Assembly (NCBI GenBank): GCA_012719815.1
Contig: JAAXZP010000352.1
Location: forward strand, 1 to 6,137
Direction: 5' to 3'
Source: Christensenellaceae bacterium
Lineage (GTDB): Bacteria > Bacillota > Clostridia > Christensenellales > SZUA-584
DNA length: 6,137 bases
Below, piece by piece: positions 1 to 5,647 of the stretch. The notes under the pieces were generated by a model that was not told the origin of the DNA, made no database searches, and saw only the letters and a program-made list of their open reading frames with translations. Position numbers and translations under genes: made by a program. How positions within the stretch are numbered: position 1 is the first letter of the stretch; every line of letters begins with the position of its first letter.

Positions 1-263
1 CCTTCAGTCTTTTTGCGGCGACCGTCGATGATATCCCCTGTGATGGTGATGATATCCGGCCGGCACGCAGCCGCCTTATTGAGCAGACGCCGCTGCCCCC
101 GGCCGAAACGCTTTCCGTGCAGGTCAGACACCAGAAGGATTTTAAAGCCGTCAAACGGCGGCGGCACTTTGCGGTGCGTCCAGTTGACGTTTGACAGGAT
201 AATGTCGTTATTCTGCCATATGAAAAAAGCGATCAGGGCCAAAGCAACGCCCAGCCAAGCCAT
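1..263 (-). CDS. Membrane-anchored metallophosphoesterase (YkuE-like), 5' part only
   Basis: The minus strand reads 87 codons from an ATG at 263 and runs off the left edge, so the 3' end is missing. Residues 3-16 (WLGVALALIAFFIW) form an N-terminal hydrophobic anchor. After a short linker the calcineurin-like phosphoesterase fold begins: ILLVSDLHG places D47 and H49 as the first metal ligands, and ITITGDIID (G76, D77, D80) is the second metal-binding motif. The later GNHE and histidine motifs would lie outside the window. The family hydrolyses phosphoesters using two metal ions; the YkuE/YaeI-type membrane-anchored members have poorly defined substrates, so none is assigned. The start is supported by GAGGAGG about 6 nt upstream; an ATG 4 nt further upstream is out of frame. 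A weak promoter-like pair (284-289 and 306-311) overlaps the upstream terminator and is not convincing. Family certain, substrate unknown. Confidence 0.85.
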   Translation of the reverse strand, partial: MAWLGVALALIAFFIWQNNDIILSNVNWTHRKVPPPFDGFKILLVSDLHGKRFGRGQRRLLNKAAACRPDIITITGDIIDGRRKKTE

Positions 264-308
264 TCATGCCCTCCTCTTTGCTATGTATATCCAGACAGTT
301 CGCCGCAT

Positions 309-339
309 AAACAAAAACTCCCGCCTAAGACAGGAGTTT
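309..339 (-). terminator. Rho-independent terminator of the cold shock gene
   Basis: On the minus strand a 7-bp stem (AAACTCC at 321-315 reversed against GGAGTTT, arms at 315-321 and 333-339) with an 11-nt loop is followed by TTTTTGTTT. It lies about 30 nt after the cold shock stop codon and before the phosphoesterase gene. This suggests the two minus-strand genes are separate transcription units, although the modest stem may allow some read-through. Confidence 0.65.
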
Positions 340-370
340 CGCGGCTCTCGCCAATAAGATGCGAATCGAG

Positions 371-583
371 TTATATAGCCTGAACATTGGCAGCGCGCAG
401 CTTGCTGCTGTTCCGGGGGTCTTTTTCGATATCGAACATCACTCTTTGGCCTTCCGAAAGCGTCTTGAAGCCGTCGGCGATGATGCTGGAGAAATGCACA
501 AACACATCGTCTCCGCCATCGTCCTTGGCGATAAATCCATAGCCCTTGCTCTCGTTGAACCACTTAACTGTACCTTTATACAT
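371..583 (-). CDS. csp: Cold shock protein, CspA family (70 aa)
   Basis: This small single-domain protein binds single-stranded RNA and DNA and acts as an RNA chaperone in the cytoplasm. The two signature RNA-binding motifs are present: RNP1 is KGYGFI at residues 13-18 and RNP2 is VFVHF at 27-31, with the family's KWFNESKGYGFI opening. The length of 70 residues is slightly above the usual 65-70. The start is taken at the ATG at 583, not at a more upstream in-frame ATG at 646. The protein then begins MYKGTVKWF, as in the family, and AAGGAGGT lies 7 nt before it. The longer reading adds 21 residues with no family counterpart, encoded by the leader. The gene is transcribed alone, with its own terminator downstream. 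Which paralogue this is cannot be told, and cold induction is not shown by the coding sequence itself. Confidence 0.95.
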   Translation of the reverse strand: MYKGTVKWFNESKGYGFIAKDDGGDDVFVHFSSIIADGFKTLSEGQRVMFDIEKDPRNSSKLRAANVQAI

Positions 584-590
584 CAAAGAT

Positions 591-598
591 ACCTCCTT
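591..598 (-). promoter_or_regulatory. Ribosome binding site of the cold shock gene
   Basis: AAGGAGGT, a near-perfect match to the 16S rRNA tail, lies 7 nt upstream of the ATG at 583. It decides the start of the cold shock gene in favour of the 70-residue product over the upstream ATG at 646. Confidence 0.9.
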
Positions 599-612
599 AA
601 AAAATGCGTTGC

Positions 613-703
613 CAGACCAAATAAAAAAATTCACATTCGTCAGCAACCCATGTTACGATCACCATGGCTTTGCAGCGACATGTGAATCCTAATAGCAGGT
701 CTG
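613..703 (-). promoter_or_regulatory. Structured 5' leader of the cold shock mRNA (nested inverted repeats)
   Basis: Complementary arms are nested inside one another in the leader: CAGACC (703-698) with GGTCTG (618-613), ATTCACAT (687-680) with ATGTGAAT (636-629), GTC (679-677) with GAC (641-639), GCAA (673-670) with TTGC (646-643), and CCATG (667-663) with CATGG (652-648). Together they give one long imperfect hairpin that starts a few bases after the predicted transcript start and ends about 15 nt before the ribosome binding site. The 3' arm at 636-629 runs directly into a run of T (628-619, broken by one A), so the inner part could also act as a transcription attenuator. Long structured leaders are typical of cold shock genes. 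The folding was derived by eye and no energy was calculated. Confidence 0.55.
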
Positions 704-712
704 AACAACACT

Positions 713-743
713 AGTATATTACCACACCCGCAGAAAAATGCAA
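713..743 (-). promoter_or_regulatory. Candidate promoter of the cold shock gene
   Basis: On the minus strand TTGCAT (743-738) is followed after 16 nt by TAATAT (721-716). An overlapping TATACT (718-713) is a second possible -10 with a 19-nt spacer. Initiation near 709 would give a leader of about 125 nt. The -35 match is weak, so the exact elements are uncertain. Confidence 0.45.
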
Positions 744-840
744 GCTTTTTTCCGGAAAGTGCATATTTTTTTAAGCAACGTCAAAAAAACTCCGCAGCAT
801 GAATAAGTGATCACCCTGGCGTCGCCGATCAACTCTTTTC

Positions 841-868
841 TTGCGTTTTACTATAAACATGCTACAAT
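841..868 (+). promoter_or_regulatory. Promoter of the ferritin gene
   Basis: TTGCGT (841-846) is followed after 16 nt by TACAAT (863-868). A TG at 860-861 makes an extended -10 (TGCTACAAT). Transcription would start near 875, inside the palindromic site that follows, giving a leader of about 35 nt. Confidence 0.6.
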
Positions 869-882
869 GATACTAATTAGTA
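868..882 (+). promoter_or_regulatory. Palindromic Fur-like operator candidate at the ferritin promoter
   Basis: The stretch TGATACTAATTAGTA contains a perfect 12-bp palindrome, TACTAATTAGTA, at 871-882. It agrees at 11 of 14 defined positions with the Bacillus-type Fur box TGATAATNATTATCA. It begins at the last base of the -10 and covers the expected transcription start, a position suited to repression. An iron-storage gene is a plausible target of Fur or PerR. The palindrome centre is shifted by 1.5 bp from the 7-1-7 Fur centre, so another regulator is possible. Confidence 0.4.
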
Positions 883-910
883 AACATAGGAAAAGGGAGG
901 AATCGGCAGT

Positions 911-1420
911 ATGAACAAACAGGTGGCTTCTCTGATGAACGAACAGATTAACAAGGAATTGTACTCGGCCTATCTGTATCTGGATATCGCCAATTACTAT
1001 GCGGATGTCGGACTTAATGGTTTTGAAAACTGGTTTTTCGTCCAGGCGCAGGAGGAACGCGACCACGCGATGCTTTTCCGCACCTATTTGCTGAACAACG
1101 ACGAGAAAATCACGCTCACCGCCGTGGCCGAACCGGGCCAGGTTTATGCCGACTACTTGGCGCCGCTCAAGCTGACGCTCGCGCACGAGCAGACGGTGAC
1201 CGCGTCCATCAACAACATCTATTCCGTTGCCGCTGAGGCGAAGGATTTCCGTGCGATGCAGTTTCTGGACTGGTTTGTCAAGGAACAGGGAGAGGAAGAG
1301 AAAAACGCAACGGACCTGATTCGCAAGTTCGAGCTCTTCGGCGGCGATGCCAAGGGCCTTTATCTGTTGGACCAGGAGCTGGGCGCGCGCGTGTACGCAG
1401 CGCCGTCTCTGGTGCTGTAA
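911..1420 (+). CDS. ftnA: Bacterial non-haem ferritin (169 aa)
   Basis: Ferritin oxidises Fe(II) with oxygen or peroxide and stores it as a mineral inside a 24-subunit cytoplasmic shell. All six ligands of the ferroxidase site are visible: E16, E49, H52, E93, Q126 and E129, each one residue lower than in E. coli FtnA. The helix signatures NKELYSAYLYL (14-24), QAQEERDHA (45-53) and FVKEQGEEEKNA (122-133) are typical of the non-haem FtnA branch. No bacterioferritin-type haem-binding methionine was recognised. Length is normal for the family. The ATG at 911 follows GGGAGG with a 10-nt spacer, slightly long. The gene is monocistronic, with its own promoter, an overlapping Fur-like site and a strong terminator. 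It lies convergent to the quinone/NADH dehydrogenase operon, whose extracellular electron transfer role would also involve iron. Confidence 0.95.
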   Translation: MNKQVASLMNEQINKELYSAYLYLDIANYYADVGLNGFENWFFVQAQEERDHAMLFRTYLLNNDEKITLTAVAEPGQVYADYLAPLKLTLAHEQTVTASINNIYSVAAEAKDFRAMQFLDWFVKEQGEEEKNATDLIRKFELFGGDAKGLYLLDQELGARVYAAPSLVL

Positions 1421-1444
1421 TACCGCTTTCCCACATGGATACGG

Positions 1445-1474
1445 AAAGAAGCCGGCGAAAACCGGCTTCTTTTT
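1445..1474 (+). terminator. Strong rho-independent terminator after ferritin, possibly bidirectional
   Basis: An 11-bp stem (AAAGAAGCCGG at 1445-1455 against CCGGCTTCTTT at 1462-1472) with a CGAAAA loop is followed by further T residues to 1474. It ends the ferritin transcript about 25 nt after the stop codon. The minus-strand operon ends at 1486, so the same hairpin probably also serves it, although the T run on that strand is only three bases long after a C. Confidence 0.9.
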
Positions 1475-1485
1475 ATGTGTTATTG

Positions 1486-2472
1486 TTATGCGGTATATCC
1501 CGAAAAGCTCGTGTCGAGTATGGTGCGCAGCATGTCCCGTCCGGGCGTATCCGGCAGCTTGTCCAGGAACCTGCCGGCCAGGGCGACGTATTTCGTCAGC
1601 ACTTCCTGCGTGCGCTCAATGCCCTGGGCTTCCTTGACCATCTTCATCAGCGCCAGCACGTCCCTTTTTGACGCTTTTTTGCCCCCCACAGAGCTCATCA
1701 CTGCATCCAGCTTTGCCAGAACCCGCGGGTCGTCGCCGGCTGCCAGTATTACCGGCAGCGTCACCACGCCTTCCTTCAGGTCGTTCCCGGCGGGCTTGCC
1801 GGTCTTGGCGGTGCTCTCCAGCATGTCGAGGAGGTCGTCCTTGATCTGGAAAGCGATTCCATAATAGCTGCCAAAGCGCCCCGCCGTCTTCACCTGCTCG
1901 TCCGTCAGGCCGCCGAGATGAGCGCCCAGCGCGCAGGACGCCGCGAACAGCGCCGCGGTCTTGCGGCTGATGCGCGACAGGTACGTCTTGAAGCTGGGCA
2001 TGCGCCCGCGCCCGTGGTATTGCTCCACCTCGCCCACGCAGACCGCTTCCACGGCCTGGGCAAGCCGCACCATGTGCTCCTGCGGTATATCCGTCGCCGC
2101 CAGAGCCAGCAGCGATTTGACCAGGAGATAGTCGCCGGTAAACACCGCCGTCACAACGCCTTCGCGGGCGTAGACGGTGGGCTTGTTGCGCCGAAGCGGC
2201 GAGTTGTCGATGATGTCGTCGTGCACCAGCGTGGCCGTATGCAAAAGCTCGATGCTCACGGCGCTGCCCAGAACCTTGTCGCGTTCGTACTGGCCCAGCA
2301 TCGCCGATGCGATGGTCATCGCAGGGCGAAGACGCTTGCCGCCGCTTAATATGATATCCCGGGACAGGTCGTCCAGATACGCATTGATATTCCTGTGCGA
2401 GCGGAACTGCTCCAGCATCACCTGCTCAAACGCATCCAGTTCCGCCTTTAAAGCGGGCAAATTATCCCACAC
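1486..2472 (-). CDS. dmkB: Long-chain polyprenyl diphosphate synthase (328 aa)
   Basis: A trans-isoprenyl diphosphate synthase that condenses isopentenyl diphosphate onto an allylic primer to make a polyprenyl tail, here probably for (demethyl)menaquinone. Motifs in order: GGKRLRP at 44-50, first aspartate-rich motif DDIID at 85-89 followed by R94-R95, GEVEQ at 147-151, K171-T172, and second aspartate-rich motif DDLLD at 212-216. The residues four and five places before the first aspartate motif are small (T81, A80), which is typical of long-chain rather than farnesyl or geranylgeranyl synthases. The exact chain length cannot be read. The start is a GTG, with GGGAGG 6 nt upstream and 15 nt after the NADH dehydrogenase stop. 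It is the last gene of the operon. By context it matches DmkB of the flavin-based electron transfer locus; by family it could equally be called HepT-like. Confidence 0.9.
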   Translation of the reverse strand: MWDNLPALKAELDAFEQVMLEQFRSHRNINAYLDDLSRDIILSGGKRLRPAMTIASAMLGQYERDKVLGSAVSIELLHTATLVHDDIIDNSPLRRNKPTVYAREGVVTAVFTGDYLLVKSLLALAATDIPQEHMVRLAQAVEAVCVGEVEQYHGRGRMPSFKTYLSRISRKTAALFAASCALGAHLGGLTDEQVKTAGRFGSYYGIAFQIKDDLLDMLESTAKTGKPAGNDLKEGVVTLPVILAAGDDPRVLAKLDAVMSSVGGKKASKRDVLALMKMVKEAQGIERTQEVLTKYVALAGRFLDKLPDTPGRDMLRTILDTSFSGYTA

Positions 2473-2478
2473 AATTAT

Positions 2479-2484
2479 CCTCCC
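2479..2484 (-). promoter_or_regulatory. Ribosome binding site fixing the GTG start of the polyprenyl synthase
   Basis: GGGAGG lies 6 nt before the GTG at 2472-2470 and just after the TAG stop of the upstream gene (2490-2488). This supports the GTG start and likely translational coupling. Confidence 0.85.
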
Positions 2485-2487
2485 GGT

Positions 2488-4416
2488 CTATTTGACCTTC
2501 GGCAGACGGTTGTTGCCGAAGAACAGCGTGAGCCGGCCTCTCTTTTTGGTCGCATCCCAGACCCTGCCGAGATACGGCAGCACCCAGTGATCCAGACCAA
2601 ACGCCCGGCCGGCGCCCGCCGCGGTCGCGATTGCCGCGAACAGCATCCACCAGGTGGTGTCGTACATGCCGGTGGTGGTCATGAACATTGCGAGCAGACC
2701 CAGCGAAACCACCGATGCGGCAAATGTGAACAGACCGGAGAATATCGCAAGGCCCACAAGTATCTCAAGTATCACGATGAATACCTGGAAGAACATCGCC
2801 CAGCCGTCTGTGGCCAGCACCCAGCCATTTACAATCCAGTCCACAAGGATGAACTTGATACGGAACGTCATGGTGCCGGTTTCCGCCTTATCCAGGAAGA
2901 TGCCCAGCCAGCCCCAATCGATGTTGATAAGCTTTTGGACGGTTTCCGCCACAGCGCCCGTCGCCGTTGCAGCCGCATCCGCCGCGGCTCCCGTCGCCGT
3001 TGCGGCCGCATCCGCGCCGGTGGCCGTCGATGCCGCATCCGCATATCCCAGGAAGGTAGCGAGCTTCGGCGAAGTCATCCAGCCTTCCAGAATCTTCTTC
3101 AACCCTTCGTAAAACCATGCCCAGCCAAGGTACAGCCTGAGCGGCACCAGCCACCATGCCTGTACCTTCTTGGTGTAATTACGCTGCAGGAACCGCTTAT
3201 GCTGGCGGCGCTCCAGTATCTCGTCATGAAGGTAGTGCCACACGCCCTTAATGCCTAGTATGCCGTTCAGGTAGTGCATGTTGACGAGGTATTTCATGAT
3301 CAGCGATATCCAGCGGCCGGGCTTTATGCCCATCAGGTCGGCCACCGCAAAGTAGTTGCCGATGCATACCATCACGCCGTGCAGCTTCACCTCGACGGGC
3401 TTTGGCTCCTGGCCGCGTATGGACGCCAGTATGTTGTGCGCGGCGCCTTCCGCCGTCTGCAGCGCCGTTTCCACCATCGCTGGAAAGGGCTTGCCCTTCT
3501 TGTCCAGCAGCGCGCCCACGTCGCCAATGGCATACACGTTCTCGTATTTGGTGCGGCAGTATTCGTCCACGCTCAGGCGGCGGCAGCTGCCCTTTTCCAC
3601 GTCCATGTTCTCCACGTCGTTGGAAGCGCGCACGCCGGCAGCCCAGATCAGCGTGTACGTGCCGATCGTCTCGCCGTTGCCCAGTTCCACCGAGTCCGCC
3701 GTTACGTTCTTGACAGCGGTGGAGAGAATGATCTCGATGCCGAGCTTTTTCTCCATGTATTCGTGGGCCCTGTGGCTGTTCTTGTCGCAGAGGTTGCTCA
3801 GCACGCAGTCCAGCATATCCACCAGCACAAGGCGCACCTCGCTGCGCGGGATATTATGCTGGCGGCAGAGCTTTTTCACCCACTGGCCGAGCTCGCCGAT
3901 CATTTCGACGCCCGTAAAGCCCGCGCCTCCCACCATGAACGTCAGCAGCCTGCGGCGGCGCTCCTCGTCCGGTTCCGACGCCGCCAGATAGAAGCAGCGC
4001 TCGATATGGTCGCGAATGCGCACCGCGTCGTCTGCGGACCATAGCGGGAAACCGTGCTCCTCAAGGCCGGGAATTCCGAAATAATTGGGTGTAGAGCCAA
4101 TGGCCAGTATCAGGTAATCATAGGGGTATTCATGCACAGCGGAAGCCACCCGCTTGTTCTCAAAATCGAATTTCTCGATATTGTCCAGCACCACGTTGAC
4201 GCTCGTGTGCTTGAAAATATCGGCCAAAGGCACCTTCACCGAATCTTCCGATACCCTGTTTCCCGCCACCTCATGGATCTCCGTGAGCAGTGTGTGATAG
4301 GGGTTTCGGTCGATAAGGGTGATCTAGATGTCGTCTTTTCTCCCCTTCTTGTAAAGCTTTAATGCCGCTTCCACGCCGGCATATCCGGCACCCACGATGA
4401 CAATTCTTTTTGCCAT
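2488..4416 (-). pseudogene. ndh2: Type II NADH dehydrogenase fused to a DoxX-like membrane domain, interrupted by TAG at codon 31
   Basis: NDH-2 enzymes move electrons from NADH to a quinone through FAD without pumping protons. The full frame has 642 codons. In order: FAD motif GAGYAG at 9-14; TAG at codon 31 (4326-4324); acidic residue D36 ending the second strand; YDYLILAIGST at 99-109; NAD motif with G164, G166 and G169; YAIGD to D299, contacting FAD; PAMVETALQTAE at about 312-323, in the quinone-site helix. A DoxX-like multi-helix membrane tail spans about 420-620, with an Ala/Thr/Gly repeat linker at about 456-494. Ndh2 of Gram-positive extracellular electron transfer loci also carries an extra membrane domain. 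The ATG at 4416 has a strong ribosome binding site and gives the family N-terminus. Restarting after the TAG (for example at GTG 4269) would lose the FAD motif. The rest of the frame is intact, so the lesion is recent, a sequence error, or a read-through site. Middle gene of the operon. Confidence 0.85.
2957..3042 (-). repeat. Imperfect tandem repeats in the NDH-2 membrane linker
   Basis: A 26-base unit at 2957-2982 recurs at 2990-3015 with one mismatch, and its end (CCGCATCCGC, 2973-2982) recurs again at 3006-3015 and 3033-3042. The offsets are 33 and 27 nt, both multiples of three, so the reading frame is kept. The encoded linker reads as successive DAA(S/A)TATGA units of about 9-11 residues. 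It lies between the first and later membrane helices of the DoxX-like region. Confidence 0.8.
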
Positions 4417-4422
4417 TGCTCT

Positions 4423-4427
4423 CCTCC
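4423..4427 (-). promoter_or_regulatory. Ribosome binding site fixing the true start of ndh2
   Basis: GGAGG (part of GGAGGAG) lies 6 nt before the ATG at 4416 and just after the TAA of the upstream prenyltransferase gene. It shows that translation is meant to start at 4416, upstream of the in-frame TAG. Confidence 0.9.
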
Positions 4428-4431
4428 ATAC

Positions 4432-5373
4432 TTATATTGCAAAACCATCCAGCACGGCGCAGACGACAAGCGCTAAACCAACAAACTGGTAGATCAGCAC
4501 TGTGGCCGCGTTAGAGCGCACCAGACGCCCAATATTATCATAATTCATACGGCAGTTTTTAACCGCACTGACTGCCAATGGTGCCGTTGCCAGAGGCAGC
4601 AGCCAGATCCAATTGCGCGCATACACGGTGACGGCGACTACGCTGAGATAGGCCAGCGCAAACAGCGCCGCATAGACGACAACAGACTTTCTCTTCCCCA
4701 GCCGGACCACCCAGTTCTTCTTGCCGTGCGCCTTATCCACCTCGTAGTCCGGATACTGGTTGATCCACAGCACGTTGGCAATAAGAAACGCCAGCGGCAG
4801 CGACACCAGCAAAGGCAGCCAGGCAAAACGGCCGGTAATCAGCACATATATGCCCATTACGATGACCGGGCCGAATGTCAGCCCCACCGCGATTTCGCCC
4901 AGCCCGCGGTAGCAGAGCTTAAAAGGCGGCAGGCTGTATATGATGGCCAGCACAAAACCCGCCAGGCCTACAAAGAATATGCGGGGCTCCACGAAAACCG
5001 TCAGCGCAAGGCCGATCACTGCAGCCGCCGCAAAACAGGCGATCGCGATATACAGGCATTGGGTGAGCGTGAGTTTCCCCTCCACGATGGATTTCTTGCC
5101 GCCGGAAAACGGCGTCCGGTGCTCATCGTCCACGCCGGGATCCACGCCGGACTGGTAGTCCACCACCTCGTTGAGCGCGTTCTTGGCGATTTCCACTAAA
5201 AAAACGCCCAGCATCGCGATCACGAACCAGAGCGGGCTTAAAGGTTTGGCGCCGCCGCCCAGCGACCAGGCCACCGCCGCAGCCACCACCATCGGTACGG
5301 TGGACGCCACCCATATCTTGGGATCCGCCACCTGAAAAAAGCCTCTTATAAACAGAGCTTTGCTTTCGCCCAT
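4432..5373 (-). CDS. dmkA: UbiA-family prenyltransferase, (demethyl)menaquinone synthesis (313 aa)
   Basis: An integral membrane enzyme that transfers a polyprenyl chain from its diphosphate to an aromatic acceptor, most likely 1,4-dihydroxy-2-naphthoate, releasing CO2 and giving demethylmenaquinol. The two Mg-diphosphate motifs are clear: N68-x3-D72-x5-D78 (NEVVDYQSGVD) and N205-x3-D209-x3-D213 (NQYPDYEVD). YSLPPFKLCYRGLGE at 146-160 is typical of MenA-like members. About eight or nine hydrophobic helices fill the rest, as in the family. The ATG at 5373 gives the conserved start region RGFFQVADPKIW. However, its AAGGA lies only 2 nt away, so initiation may be weak. First gene of a three-gene operon with ndh2 and the polyprenyl synthase, 15 nt before ndh2. 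The pairing with NDH-2 and a PplA-like lipoprotein points to DmkA of the extracellular electron transfer pathway; a housekeeping MenA role is the alternative. Confidence 0.9.
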   Translation of the reverse strand: MGESKALFIRGFFQVADPKIWVASTVPMVVAAAVAWSLGGGAKPLSPLWFVIAMLGVFLVEIAKNALNEVVDYQSGVDPGVDDEHRTPFSGGKKSIVEGKLTLTQCLYIAIACFAAAAVIGLALTVFVEPRIFFVGLAGFVLAIIYSLPPFKLCYRGLGEIAVGLTFGPVIVMGIYVLITGRFAWLPLLVSLPLAFLIANVLWINQYPDYEVDKAHGKKNWVVRLGKRKSVVVYAALFALAYLSVVAVTVYARNWIWLLPLATAPLAVSAVKNCRMNYDNIGRLVRSNAATVLIYQFVGLALVVCAVLDGFAI

Positions 5374-5421
5374 ATTCCTTAAATAAACAATAAACGCCCC
5401 ATTAACAGATGTTTTTCAGCT

Positions 5422-5436
5422 TGTTTAATACTATCA
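5422..5436 (-). promoter_or_regulatory. Fur-like site candidate over the operon -10
   Basis: TGATAGTATTAAACA on the minus strand agrees at 10 of 14 defined positions with the Bacillus-type Fur box and overlaps the -10 of the operon promoter. The match is weak and AT-rich promoter sequence can give it by chance. Confidence 0.2.
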
Positions 5437-5456
5437 GAATCATTCCGAAATGTAAA
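5428..5456 (-). promoter_or_regulatory. Promoter of the dmkA-ndh2-dmkB operon
   Basis: On the minus strand TTTACA (5456-5451) is followed after 17 nt by TAGTAT (5433-5428). The -35 matches 5 of 6 consensus bases and the -10 matches 4 of 6. Initiation near 5421 leaves a leader of about 48 nt. Confidence 0.55.
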
Positions 5457-5583
5457 TGCTCGATTTTTCACAAATTGATCAAGAATTATTCCCGCTATCT
5501 TATGGATTGGCTTAAATAACATAAATTATCTAACAAACCTATATGAATTCTCAAAAATTATCTTTATTTTCATGTATTTGTTA

Positions 5584-5612
5584 TTGCAAGTCTTTCCTGA
5601 TAATGATATAAT
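5584..5612 (+). promoter_or_regulatory. Strong promoter of the pplA-like gene
   Basis: TTGCAA (5584-5589) is followed after 17 nt by a perfect TATAAT (5607-5612), with TG at 5604-5605 forming an extended -10. Transcription would start near 5619 and give a leader of about 74 nt. This is the best promoter in the window. Confidence 0.8.
5598..5612 (+). promoter_or_regulatory. Fur-like half-site over the pplA -10
   Basis: TGATAATGATATAAT carries a perfect left half of the Bacillus-type Fur box (TGATAAT) and 9 of 14 matches overall. It overlaps the -10 and the right half is poor, so regulation by Fur is only a suggestion. Confidence 0.25.
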
Positions 5613-5628
5613 CGTGCAATCGAACAGA

Positions 5629-5647
5629 GCCGCACACATAATGCGGC
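5629..5647 (+). promoter_or_regulatory. Hairpin in the pplA leader
   Basis: GCCGCA (5629-5634) pairs with TGCGGC (5642-5647) around a 7-nt loop. It begins about 10 nt into the predicted transcript and has no following T run, so it is not a terminator. A transcript-stabilising or regulatory stem-loop is likelier. Confidence 0.5.

Noticed and set aside
359..685. Plus-strand open frame across the cold shock gene, and a minus-strand frame at 264-563
   Set aside because: Both are shadows of the clear cold shock gene at 371-583 in other frames and show no family similarity.
807..814. GTGATCAC palindrome upstream of the ferritin promoter
   Set aside because: An isolated 8-bp palindrome with no flanking symmetry and no second copy; it can occur by chance.
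2940..3045. TATGA repeats in the NDH-2 linker as flavin attachment sites
   Set aside because: They contain T-G-A, but the following residue is D, A or V, not the Ser or Thr of the ApbE/FmnB target motif. The stretch looks like simple Ala/Thr/Gly repeat sequence.
3274..4044. Long plus-strand open frame (256 codons) within ndh2
   Set aside because: It lies wholly antisense to ndh2, is rich in His, Ala and Arg as expected from the opposite strand of a GC-rich gene, and has no recognisable family features. The same applies to shorter frames such as 2587-3258, 3356-3991 and 1918-2349.
4267..4269. GTG as the start of the NADH dehydrogenase
   Set aside because: It lies inside the conserved EIHEVAG segment, lacks a good ribosome binding site at proper distance, and would remove the FAD-binding glycine motif. 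The ATG at 4416 is the evolved start.
4324..4326. Pyrrolysine at the ndh2 TAG
   Set aside because: Some Clostridia use pyrrolysine, but mainly in methylamine methyltransferases. No pyl gene is visible, and TAG also serves as the ordinary stop of ndh2 just before the dmkB ribosome binding site.
5475..5482. TTGATCAA palindrome as an FNR-type site
   Set aside because: The FNR/CRP-type site needs half-sites separated by four bases (TTGATNNNNATCAA). Here the halves are directly joined, and the flanks are not symmetric.
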